Shown here piece after piece: positions 1 through 5,206 of a stretch of DNA of 5,206 nucleotides. This DNA comes from Actinomycetota bacterium. GTDB taxonomy: Bacteria > Actinomycetota > Acidimicrobiia > Acidimicrobiales > Iamiaceae. Location of the stretch: assembly GCA_017882935.1 (NCBI GenBank), contig JADGOP010000212.1, positions 1 through 5,206 of the forward strand. The letters run 5' to 3'. The notes beneath the pieces were generated by a model. The model was not told where the DNA came from. It did no database searches and worked only from the letters and a program-made list of their open reading frames with translations. The stretch's first letter is position 1; every line of letters starts with the position of its first letter. A program made the position numbers and the translations under genes.

Positions 1-1647
1 GATCTCGCCCTCGGTGGCGTAGGCCCGCACCGCGTCGAGCAGGGCCGGCATGAGGTTGACCTCGGGGTCGGCCGCGTCGGCGCCGACCCGCTCCAGGGTG
101 CGGGCGACTGCGTCGGTGTCGCGGTCGGCCTTCACCGCGCCGAGCCGCTTCACCTGGAGCTGCTCCTGCTCGTGCGTGATGCGCAGCAGATCGATCTGCG
201 CCTCCTCGTTGCCCTCGGTGAACGCGTTGACGCCGACGACCACCCGGCGACCGTCCTGCAGCGCCCGCTCGAGCTCGTAGGCCGAGTCGGCGATCTCGCC
301 CTGGAACCAGCCCTCGTCGATGCCCCGCAGCACCCCGTCGAGCATCGACCCCGAGCCGGACTCATCGAGGTGGGCGAAGATCTCCTCGGCCCGCTGCTCC
401 ATCTCGTCGGTGAGCGACTCGACGAACCACGAGCCGCCGAGCGGGTCGATGACGTCGGCGACGCCGGTCTCGTGGGCGATGACCTGCTGGGTGCGCAAGG
501 CGATGCGCACGGTCTTCTCGGTGGGGAGCGCGAGCGCCTCGTCCATGGAGTTGGTGTGCAGGCTCTGGGTGCCCCCGAGCACGCCGGCGAGCGCCTCGAG
601 CGCGGTGCGGGCGATGTTGACCTCGGGCTGCTGCGCGGTGAGCGACACGCCGGCCGTCTGGGTGTGGAAGCGCAGCCGCAGCGACCGCTCGTCGGTGGCG
701 CCGTAGCGCTCGCGCAGCCAGCGGGCCCAGATGCGGCGCGCCGCGCGGTACTTGGCGATCTCCTCGAAGAAGTCGATGTGGGCGTTGAAGAAGAAGCTGA
801 GGCGCGGCGCGAAGGCATCGATGGCCAGCCCCGCGGCCAGCGCCAGCTCGACGTAGGCGAAGCCGTTGGCCAGCGTGAACGCCAGCTCCTGGACGGCCGT
901 GGACCCGGCTTCGCGGATGTGGTAGCCGGAGATGGAGATGGGGTGCCACCGGGGCATCTCGGCCTGGCAGAAGGTGACGGTGTCGCGGACCAGCCGCATC
1001 GAGGGCCGCGGCGGGAACACGAACTCCTTCTGTGCCTGGTACTCCTTCAGGATGTCGTTCTGGAGGGTGCCGCCGAGCGCCGCCCGGGGCGTGCCGTCGA
1101 GCTCGGCCGTGGCCACGTACATGGCCAGCAGGATGGCGGCCGGCGAGTTGATGGTCATCGACGTGGTGACCGCGCCGAGGTCGACGCCGGCGAACAGGTC
1201 GCGCACGTCGGCAAGGGTGTCGACGGCGACGCCGCACTTGCCGACCTCACCCTCGGCGAGCGGGTCGTCGGAGTCACGGCCCATGAGCGTGGGCAGGTCG
1301 AAGGCGGTGGAGAGGCCGGTGCCCCCCGCCGCCAGCATGGTGTGGAACCGCTCGTTGGTGTCGTGGGCGGTGCCGAAGCCGGCGAACTGGCGCATGGTCC
1401 ACTGCTTCGACTGGTACATCGAGGCGTAGGGCCCGCGCGTGTAGGGGTAGGCGCCCGGCCAGCCGATGGACGCCGGTGGGTCGTCGGGGGCGTAGACGGG
1501 CTGCACGCCGACGCCCGAGCCGTTGACGGTGGGGCTCACGTTGCTGGAGGCGTCGAACGCCGCCTGCCACCGGGCCCGACCCGAGGCCGGCGCGGCGGCG
1601 TCGGTCGGGGCTTCGGGATCGGCGGTGGGGTCGTCGGCAGGCTCCAT
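1..1647 (-). CDS. Acyl-CoA mutase large subunit (methylmalonyl-/isobutyryl-CoA mutase family), C-terminus cut by window edge
   Basis: 549 codons are read from ATG at 1647 with no stop before the edge. The protein is the TIM-barrel catalytic subunit of an adenosylcobalamin-dependent mutase that rearranges acyl-CoA carbon skeletons in the cytoplasm. Family motifs in order are [11 protein letters not shown] (about 68-78), WTMRQFAGF (83-91), [10 protein letters not shown] (111-120), [11 protein letters not shown] (193-203), SISGYH with the active-site His243, and [10 protein letters not shown] (about 335-345). Against Propionibacterium methylmalonyl-CoA mutase, as recalled, the substrate residues Tyr89 and Arg207 are Phe88 and Gln206 here. 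That is the Phe/Gln pair of isobutyryl-CoA mutase. The cobalamin-binding DxHxxG domain is not reached. The sequence already extends to about the end of the barrel, so a separate small B12 subunit downstream is likely. There is no Shine-Dalgarno, and a -10-like hexamer ends 6 bases before the ATG, so it may be leaderless. An in-frame GTG at 1653 is an alternative start. Family call is firm; substrate is inferred. Confidence 0.94.
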   Translation of the reverse strand, partial: MEPADDPTADPEAPTDAAAPASGRARWQAAFDASSNVSPTVNGSGVGVQPVYAPDDPPASIGWPGAYPYTRGPYASMYQSKQWTMRQFAGFGTAHDTNERFHTMLAAGGTGLSTAFDLPTLMGRDSDDPLAEGEVGKCGVAVDTLADVRDLFAGVDLGAVTTSMTINSPAAILLAMYVATAELDGTPRAALGGTLQNDILKEYQAQKEFVFPPRPSMRLVRDTVTFCQAEMPRWHPISISGYHIREAGSTAVQELAFTLANGFAYVELALAAGLAIDAFAPRLSFFFNAHIDFFEEIAKYRAARRIWARWLRERYGATDERSLRLRFHTQTAGVSLTAQQPEVNIARTALEALAGVLGGTQSLHTNSMDEALALPTEKTVRIALRTQQVIAHETGVADVIDPLGGSWFVESLTDEMEQRAEEIFAHLDESGSGSMLDGVLRGIDEGWFQGEIADSAYELERALQDGRRVVVGVNAFTEGNEEAQIDLLRITHEQEQLQVKRLGAVKADRDTDAVARTLERVGADAADPEVNLMPALLDAVRAYATEGEI

Positions 1648-1653
1648 GGACAC

Positions 1654-1659
1654 ACGATA
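1654..1659 (-). promoter_or_regulatory. Candidate -10 hexamer of the mutase gene (leaderless type)
   Basis: TATCGT on the minus strand fits the TAnnnT pattern of actinobacterial -10 elements. Six bases separate it from the ATG at 1647, so transcription would begin at about the A of the start codon. This agrees with the missing Shine-Dalgarno. No good -35 lies 16-18 bases upstream. It overlaps the palindrome at 1655-1678. Confidence 0.4.
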
Positions 1660-1678
1660 GCTTGACTTCCAACTATTG
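1655..1678. promoter_or_regulatory. Imperfect palindrome, candidate MarR operator between mutase and marR
   Basis: Half-sites ATAGCTTG (1657-1664) and CCAACTAT (1669-1676) flank the spacer ACTT. Eight of the 12 symmetric pairs across 1655-1678 match. It is an AT-rich island in a GC-rich stretch. MarR proteins are dimers that usually bind 16-24 base palindromes rich in TTG/CAA next to their own gene. The site overlaps -10-like hexamers on both strands, so a bound dimer could repress both genes. The assignment is inferred from position and symmetry. Confidence 0.5.
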
Positions 1679-1679
1679 T
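1674..1679 (+). promoter_or_regulatory. Candidate -10 hexamer for marR
   Basis: TATTGT matches the TATAAT consensus at four of six positions, including both outer bases. It would give a start near 1686 and a leader of about 50 bases. No recognisable -35 is present at the expected spacing. It lies at the right edge of the palindrome. Confidence 0.3.
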
Positions 1680-1724
1680 GCCTCCACGTACGGGCCCGGG
1701 CAGCTCACGGCCCTCCCCCGACCC

Positions 1725-1730
1725 GAGGAG
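1725..1730 (+). promoter_or_regulatory. Shine-Dalgarno fixing the marR start
   Basis: GAGGAG ends 7 bases before the GTG at 1738. It favours that start over an in-frame GTG at 1678, which has no ribosome binding site and would add 20 residues unlike the family's N-terminus. Confidence 0.75.
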
Positions 1731-1737
1731 CGATCCG

Positions 1738-2265
1738 GTGCCGCAGCAACCCCTGCCGTTCGACCCCATCGCCGAGGCCCGCCGTCAGTGGGACCTCCGC
1801 AGCCTCCGGGGCCCCGCCATGGCCGCGGCGACGTCGATCATGCGCGCCCAGCAGCTGGTGCTGGCAGCGGTGGACCACGCCCTCGCCCCCTTCGAGCTGT
1901 CGTTCGCCCGGTACGAGGTGCTCGTGCTGCTGTCGTTCAGCCGCCACGGCGCGCTGCCCATGGGCAAGATGGGCGACCGGCTCATGGTCCACCCCACCAG
2001 CATCACCAGCACCGTCGACCGGCTCGAGGAGCAGGGCCTGGTGCAGCGTGCCCGCCACCCCGACGACCGGCGCATCGTGCTGGCGGAGATCACCCCCGAG
2101 GGCCGACGCGTGGTCGGTGCCGCCACCAGCGCCGTCGAGGACACCTCGTTCGGGCTCGACGCCTACGACACCGAAGCGCTCGACGCCCTCACCGCCTCGC
2201 TCCGCCCGCTCCGCGTCGCAGCGGGCGACTTCACCCCGACGCCTGCCGAGACGACCGCGGACTGA
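1738..2265 (+). CDS. MarR-family transcriptional regulator
   Basis: This is a 175-residue winged-helix DNA-binding protein, close to the usual MarR length of 140-180. An N-terminal dimerisation helix region (about 15-52) is followed by the ARYEVLVLL helix (57-65). The helix-turn-helix runs from LPMGKMGDRL (73-82) through the recognition helix HPTSITSTVDRLEEQG (85-100). The wing holds the conserved HPDDRR (107-112), then LAEITPEG (115-122). The GTG start is chosen for its Shine-Dalgarno. The gene diverges from the acyl-CoA mutase across a 90-base region holding a palindrome. The simplest reading is a repressor of itself and the mutase, possibly released by an acyl-CoA or a related acid. The ligand cannot be read from the sequence. 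It ends 3 bases from the convergent kinase gene. Family assignment is firm; target and ligand are inference. Confidence 0.93.
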   Translation: MPQQPLPFDPIAEARRQWDLRSLRGPAMAAATSIMRAQQLVLAAVDHALAPFELSFARYEVLVLLSFSRHGALPMGKMGDRLMVHPTSITSTVDRLEEQGLVQRARHPDDRRIVLAEITPEGRRVVGAATSAVEDTSFGLDAYDTEALDALTASLRPLRVAAGDFTPTPAETTAD

Positions 2266-2268
2266 CCG

Positions 2269-3693
2269 CTAGCCCACCGCCCCCGCCAGGGCGGCCTCGA
2301 CCTCGGCGACGGTGGCGTCGAGCGGTGCCCGCCCGATGCGGACCGAGGGGGTGGCCTCACAGAAGGCCGCGAGCGCGGCGAAGTTGCCCGGCTCGTCCAT
2401 GGTGCGCTCGAACGTGACGGGGAGGATCGCCACCAGCGCCTCGGCCGGCGGGACCAGCTCGACCGGCGCCCCCGGCGTGGCCTGGGGAACGAGGGTTTCG
2501 GCCAGGAAGACCAGCAGCGCCGGCCTGCCGCCGGAGCCCACCTCGCCGAGGCGGTCGGGCAGCAGCTTTCCCTTCGACCCCGGCAGCTGGAGCGAGGCGG
2601 TGTCCGGGTCGAGTCCCAGCAGGTCGAGCGACCCGGCGTGCAGGTCGAGCGCCTTGGGGTACGGCCACACCTCACCGGTGGCGATGTCGACGGCGACGAT
2701 CTCGTCGCTGAGATAGCGGAAGCCGTGCTGCACGAGCGCCGCGGTGAGCGTGCTCTTGCCCTTGCCGCTCACGCCCAGCACGACGACCACCAGACCGTCA
2801 CGCTCGACCGCGCCCGCGTGGAAGAGGAGCGCCCCAGGGCTGCCTTCCACTGCCAGCTCGTCGAGGTGGTGCAGGGCATGCACCGCGGCCGCATCGGGGG
2901 TTTCGACGCGGGCCACCACGCGACCGTCGACGACCACCCGGTAGGTGCGAGGCGCTCCCGTCGCACTCCCGACCGTGCGTCCACGCCGCGAGACAACCGA
3001 CATCGTGTGGGGGGCTCGCTCGTCGGCCCGATCGTCCGCGAGGCTGCCGAGGAGATGGTGGAGGTGCTCACCGACCTCGAGGTCGTCGGCCCGCACCCGC
3101 ACCGAGGTCGCGGCGATCCGGATCGGTCCACGCTCCCAGACCCAAGGCACGTCCGTCAGGAGCCCGTCGATGGTGGGCGCCCAGCGGTCGGGGTCGAGCG
3201 GTGAGACCATCGCCGTGGGCCCCGCTGGGTCGGGCTCCGCCGCCGCGTCGTCTCCGGCCAGCGTCACGATGGCTTGCGCGAGCAGCCGGTCCACCGTCGC
3301 CCGCACGTCAGCTGCGATCAGCGCCTCGTCCATGCCCGTCTCACCGACGAGCTGCCCGACGATCTCCGCAACCGTGCGCCTGCCGTCGAACGCGGTGAGG
3401 ATGAGCGCGGCGCTCGCGTTGAGCAACAGCCCCCGGCCCGCCGCCCGGTCGAGCACCACCAGGTTGCCGTCGACGATGGCGAGCAGCGCGTGCGGCGGCG
3501 GCACCACGACGTCGGTCGACGAGGCGCTGCGACCCGAGATCGGCTCCACAGGCGTGAGGCGGCCGAGCTTGTCGAGACAGCCGAGGCACGGCGCAGCTGC
3601 GGCAGTGGCCGCCGGCGAGACCCTGTCGAGGGATCGCTTCCCGAGCATTCTGCCGATGCGACCCGTCACAGCGGTCGAGCGTAGGGGGCGCAC
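2269..3693 (-). CDS. PqqD-like domain fused to HPr-kinase-like P-loop kinase
   Basis: 474 residues from a GTG start. Residues 1-65 are a low-complexity leader with a CxxC (Cys36, Cys39). Residues about 68-145 match PqqD, the RiPP recognition element: LNASAALILTAFDGRRTVAEIV (91-112) in its LN...DG..TvaEI pattern, then a DVRATVDRLLAQ helix (129-140). A charged linker and an HprK-like N-terminal part follow. The kinase core has FHAGAV (291-296), Walker A GVSGKGKST (307-315), YLSDEIVAVD (327-336) and YPKALDLHAG (345-354). These resemble HprK-related kinases of peptide-modification clusters, which transfer phosphate to Ser. No signal or membrane segment is seen, so it is cytoplasmic. No Shine-Dalgarno precedes the GTG; ATG at 3648 (residue 16) is an alternative, equally poor start. 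It lies 69 bases downstream of the Tat-protein gene and is probably co-transcribed. Domain calls are fairly strong. The substrate is unknown, and the secreted neighbour is a candidate. Confidence 0.8.
   Translation of the reverse strand: MRPLRSTAVTGRIGRMLGKRSLDRVSPAATAAAAPCLGCLDKLGRLTPVEPISGRSASSTDVVVPPPHALLAIVDGNLVVLDRAAGRGLLLNASAALILTAFDGRRTVAEIVGQLVGETGMDEALIAADVRATVDRLLAQAIVTLAGDDAAAEPDPAGPTAMVSPLDPDRWAPTIDGLLTDVPWVWERGPIRIAATSVRVRADDLEVGEHLHHLLGSLADDRADERAPHTMSVVSRRGRTVGSATGAPRTYRVVVDGRVVARVETPDAAAVHALHHLDELAVEGSPGALLFHAGAVERDGLVVVVLGVSGKGKSTLTAALVQHGFRYLSDEIVAVDIATGEVWPYPKALDLHAGSLDLLGLDPDTASLQLPGSKGKLLPDRLGEVGSGGRPALLVFLAETLVPQATPGAPVELVPPAEALVAILPVTFERTMDEPGNFAALAAFCEATPSVRIGRAPLDATVAEVEAALAGAVG
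2277..2294 (+). terminator. Short hairpin after marR, weak terminator candidate
   Basis: CCGCCC (2277-2282) pairs perfectly with GGGCGG (2289-2294) around a 6-base loop, 11 bases past the marR stop. No T-run follows, so it is not a canonical intrinsic terminator. It also lies inside the 3' end of the kinase gene, where codon bias alone could create it. Confidence 0.2.
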
Positions 3694-3715
3694 CCCGCGG
3701 AACCGCTCACCGGTG

Positions 3716-3741
3716 GGACGGCCGACGGCACGTCGGCGTCC
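3716..3741 (-). promoter_or_regulatory. Intergenic hairpin between Tat-protein gene and kinase gene
   Basis: A 7-base perfect stem (3721-3727 with 3731-3737, 3-base loop) extends by GGAC/GTCC (3716-3719 with 3738-3741) after a single bulged G. That gives 11 pairs, nearly all G-C. It occupies over a third of the 69-base gap. No T-run follows on the minus strand. A role in attenuation or in protecting the upstream message, so that the secreted protein outnumbers the kinase, is more likely than full termination. The stem is seen; the role is inferred. Confidence 0.45.
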
Positions 3742-3762
3742 GGTGGCACCCGCTCTGCCTGC

Positions 3763-4497
3763 TCAGTTCCCGGTCAGCGAGCACTCGATGGTGGGCGAGG
3801 ACACCCCGATGTCGTCGCTCGGAACGTTCGCCGTGTTGCGGTTGGTGTTCAGCGTGAACTGGTACACGAACTGCACCGTGCCGCTGGATGTCGCGTGGTA
3901 GACGACGGTGTAGGTGGCCGGAGCCTGGTTGCTGCCGTTGGACCCGGCGGGGACCGCCGCCCCGGGGCGACCGTTCGGGATGAGGGTCCGTCCGGCACCG
4001 CCGAGGGTGCTGGTGCTGTCGGTCGTGTACGTCCCGAGCGTGACACCACCGACGATGACGTCGAGGATCTGGGCCCCCGCGTTGATCGCGGTGGCCACCG
4101 CCTTGAACGTGAACCGGTAGAAGAAGCCGCTGGTGACGCCGATCGACGTCGCGTAGGTGAGCGTGGCGATCCCGCCGGTCAGCGCGGTCGGGTCATCCTC
4201 GGAGAGGAACACCGGCGCGGCCAACCCGAGGTACGCCGGGCTGATCCCCAGGAGACCGTTGTTGCCACTGAACGGGTTGCCGGTGGTGAACGTCCCCGCG
4301 GTGACCGTGCGGGTCCAGCCGCTGCTGTTCGTGTTGGCGTTGGTGCTCGGGAACGTGCTGATGGTCGCCGCGCAGGAGCCCCAAGCCCACGCGCTGCTGG
4401 TGCCGAGCACGACCGGCGCGACCCAGGCCGTGCCGGCAGCCGCGGCACCTGCGACACCGGCCTTCTGGATGAACTTCCGTCGGTCGACCTGCTCCAC
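3763..4497 (-). CDS. Secreted protein with twin-arginine (Tat) signal and beta-rich mature domain, unknown function
   Basis: 244 residues from a GTG start with a strong Shine-Dalgarno. The N-terminus carries a Tat motif, [10 protein letters not shown] (5-14). A weakly hydrophobic Ala/Gly/Val segment (about 15-33) follows, then an AWA cleavage site after residue 38. The mature part (about 206 residues) is rich in Thr, Ser, Gly, Asn and aromatic residues, with alternating strands such as [10 protein letters not shown] (125-134), ILDVIVGG (144-151) and [10 protein letters not shown] (207-216). This pattern fits a beta-sandwich or jelly-roll. It has only two cysteines, Cys42 and Cys239, at opposite ends of the mature chain; they could form a disulfide closing the domain. 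There is no lipobox, sorting motif or C-terminal membrane helix, so it should be released or only loosely held outside. I recognise no family. It lies directly upstream of the PqqD-kinase gene and may be that enzyme's partner. Export signal is strong; function is unknown. Confidence 0.85.
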   Translation of the reverse strand: MEQVDRRKFIQKAGVAGAAAAGTAWVAPVVLGTSSAWAWGSCAATISTFPSTNANTNSSGWTRTVTAGTFTTGNPFSGNNGLLGISPAYLGLAAPVFLSEDDPTALTGGIATLTYATSIGVTSGFFYRFTFKAVATAINAGAQILDVIVGGVTLGTYTTDSTSTLGGAGRTLIPNGRPGAAVPAGSNGSNQAPATYTVVYHATSSGTVQFVYQFTLNTNRNTANVPSDDIGVSSPTIECSLTGN

Positions 4498-4503
4498 GGT
4501 TGG

Positions 4504-4510
4504 TTCCTCC
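4504..4510 (-). promoter_or_regulatory. Strong Shine-Dalgarno of the Tat-protein gene
   Basis: GGAGGAA on the minus strand lies 6 bases before the GTG at 4497 and sets that start. It is the best ribosome binding site in the window and contrasts with the poor one of the downstream kinase gene, suggesting the secreted protein is made in larger amounts. Confidence 0.8.
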
Positions 4511-4520
4511 GTCGGGGACG

Positions 4521-4539
4521 CGTCGTGACAACCACGACG
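4521..4539 (-). promoter_or_regulatory. Perfect inverted repeat in the leader of the Tat-protein gene
   Basis: CGTCGTG (4521-4527) and CACGACG (4533-4539) are exact inverted copies around a 5-base spacer. The repeat lies 10 bases upstream of the Shine-Dalgarno and just downstream of the candidate -10. As DNA it could be an operator; as RNA it would be a 7-pair hairpin at the 5' end of the message. The repeat is seen; the role is inferred. Confidence 0.5.
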
Positions 4540-4551
4540 GCGCTCACGAAA

Positions 4552-4557
4552 AACGTA
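4552..4557 (-). promoter_or_regulatory. Candidate -10 hexamer for the Tat-protein/kinase unit
   Basis: TACGTT on the minus strand fits TAnnnT and sits beside a run of five A/T pairs that stands out in this GC-rich spacer. It would start transcription near 4545, giving a leader of about 48 bases that holds the inverted repeat and the Shine-Dalgarno. No clear -35 is seen. Confidence 0.35.
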
Positions 4558-4640
4558 GTCGCCACGTCGGCGCCTGCTGGACCTCTGGCGACGAGGTCAT
4601 CGAGCGTTCACACAGCCGGAACCGGCGCGCGAGCCGCCCA

Positions 4641-4656
4641 CGCGGCCACGCGGCCA
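4641..4656. repeat. Two tandem copies of CGCGGCCA
   Basis: An 8-base unit is repeated exactly twice (4641-4648, 4649-4656), followed by a partial third copy, CGCA. It lies in the 215-base spacer between the divergent Tat-protein and glpX genes. It is too short to call more than a local duplication, though slippage or a tandem protein-binding site is possible. Confidence 0.4.
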
Positions 4657-4698
4657 CGCACAGGCTGCTGACCGGACGGCCACAGCGCCGTCGCCCAC

Positions 4699-4704
4699 TA
4701 CGAT
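4699..4704 (+). promoter_or_regulatory. Candidate -10 hexamer of glpX (leaderless type)
   Basis: TACGAT fits TAnnnT and ends 8 bases before the ATG at 4713, putting the transcript start at or next to the start codon. The intervening CGGCGCCC has no Shine-Dalgarno, so leaderless translation is likely. The -35 region is not recognisable. Confidence 0.45.
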
Positions 4705-4712
4705 CGGCGCCC

Positions 4713-5206
4713 ATGACGCCCGAGAAGCAGGTCCCCGACCGCAACCTGGCCATGGAACTGGTGCGCGTCACCGAGGCGGCGGCGCTCGCTGCCGCGCGGT
4801 GGATGGGCCGAGGCGACAAGGAGGGTGCCGACGGTGCCGCGGTCGACGCCATGCGCATCGTCCTCCACTCGGTGCCCATGGACGGCATCGTCGTCATCGG
4901 CGAGGGCGAGAAGGACGAAGCCCCCATGCTCTACAACGGCGAGCACATCGGCGACGGCAGCCCGCCGGCCACCGACATCGCCGTCGACCCCATCGACGGC
5001 ACCCGCCTCACCGCCACCGGCCAGCCCAGCGCGGTGTCGGTCATCGCGGTGTCCGAGCGCGGCACCATGTTCGACCCGGGTCCCTGCGTCTACATGGAGA
5101 AGATCGCCACGGGCCCCGACGCGGCGCACGTCATCGACATCACGAAGACGCCCACCGAGAACCTCCGGGCCATCGCCGAGGCCAAGAACGAGGACATCAC
5201 CGACGT
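4713..5206 (+). CDS. glpX: Class II fructose-1,6-bisphosphatase GlpX, N-terminal half (cut by window edge)
   Basis: 164 full codons from ATG, about half of the usual 320-340 residues. The enzyme hydrolyses fructose 1,6-bisphosphate to fructose 6-phosphate in gluconeogenesis, in the cytoplasm, with divalent metal. Family motifs are [20 protein letters not shown] (11-30), [17 protein letters not shown] (32-48, with metal-site Asp35), [15 protein letters not shown] (59-73) and [10 protein letters not shown] (88-97). [19 protein letters not shown] (117-135) follows. The metal/phosphate loop reads DPIDGT, where E. coli GlpX, as recalled, has Glu in place of the second Asp; this conservative change keeps a carboxylate. 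The catalytic C-terminal half is outside the window. The start is supported by the N-terminal match and by a -10-like hexamer 8 bases upstream with no Shine-Dalgarno. It diverges from the Tat-protein gene and shows no functional link to it. Confidence 0.95.
   Translation, partial: MTPEKQVPDRNLAMELVRVTEAAALAAARWMGRGDKEGADGAAVDAMRIVLHSVPMDGIVVIGEGEKDEAPMLYNGEHIGDGSPPATDIAVDPIDGTRLTATGQPSAVSVIAVSERGTMFDPGPCVYMEKIATGPDAAHVIDITKTPTENLRAIAEAKNEDITD

Noticed and set aside
172..1665. Long open frame on the plus strand (497 codons) opposite the mutase
   Set aside because: The minus strand carries unmistakable acyl-CoA mutase motifs over the whole stretch. The antisense frame stays open because the high GC content removes stop codons, and its translation shows no domain.
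1662..2417. Alternative plus-strand frame overlapping marR
   Set aside because: Its translation is Arg/Pro/Ala-rich and motif-free, and it crosses the end of marR into the convergent kinase gene. The marR frame has a full winged helix and a Shine-Dalgarno.
3694..3762. Short RiPP precursor gene in the gap between the Tat-protein and kinase genes
   Set aside because: The 69 bases hold a GC-rich hairpin and no start codon with a ribosome binding site. No short peptide frame on either strand could be supported.
4369..4390. Lipoprotein attachment site at Cys42 of the secreted protein
   Set aside because: The residues before Cys42 are WGS, not a lipobox (L/V/I-A/S/T-G/A/S-C), and an AWA signal-peptidase-I site lies just upstream. 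A structural disulfide is more likely.
3895..4671. Plus-strand open frame opposite the Tat-protein gene
   Set aside because: Its product is Arg/Gly/Val-rich with no motif. The opposite strand has a Tat signal, a cleavage site and a strong ribosome binding site.
4544..5129. Minus-strand open frames opposite glpX and its upstream region
   Set aside because: These are shadows of the plus-strand GlpX frame, whose motifs are clear. Neither has a domain of its own.
1..5206. Insertion sequences, CRISPR arrays, tRNA or rRNA genes
   Set aside because: No transposase motifs, terminal inverted repeats with target duplications, regularly spaced repeats or RNA-gene signatures were seen on either strand.

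Overview
The window is very GC-rich, with C or G at most third codon positions. It holds five protein-coding genes packed with little spacing, and the end genes run off both edges. The actinobacterial style of the proteins, GTG starts, and two genes with a -10-like hexamer directly before the ATG and no Shine-Dalgarno suggest a high-GC actinobacterium. Acidimicrobiia is a guess, not something the sequence proves.

Layout: (1) 1-1647, minus strand, incomplete at its C-terminus: large subunit of a B12-dependent acyl-CoA mutase, with isobutyryl-CoA-mutase-like residues at the two substrate-deciding positions. (2) 1648-1737: a short divergent control region with an AT-rich imperfect palindrome overlapping -10-like hexamers on both strands. 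(3) 1738-2265, plus strand: a MarR-family regulator, a natural candidate to control itself and the mutase. (4) 2269-3693, minus strand, convergent with marR and only 3 bases away: a fusion of a PqqD-like peptide-binding domain to an HPr-kinase-like P-loop kinase. (5) 3763-4497, minus strand, just upstream of the kinase in the same direction: a secreted protein with a twin-arginine signal and a beta-rich mature domain. (6) 4498-4712: a divergent intergenic region with a perfect inverted repeat, a candidate promoter for the secreted-protein/kinase pair, a small tandem repeat and a leaderless-type promoter. (7) 4713-5206, plus strand, incomplete: class II fructose-1,6-bisphosphatase GlpX.

The flanking genes are ordinary acyl-CoA and central carbon metabolism. 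The unusual part is the two-gene unit at 2269-4497. A kinase carrying a RiPP-type recognition domain sits next to a Tat-exported protein, and no other modification enzyme is encoded between marR and glpX. Tat substrates fold in the cytoplasm before export, so a cytoplasmic kinase could act on this protein before it leaves the cell. That link is inference, but it is the best candidate here for an undescribed system.
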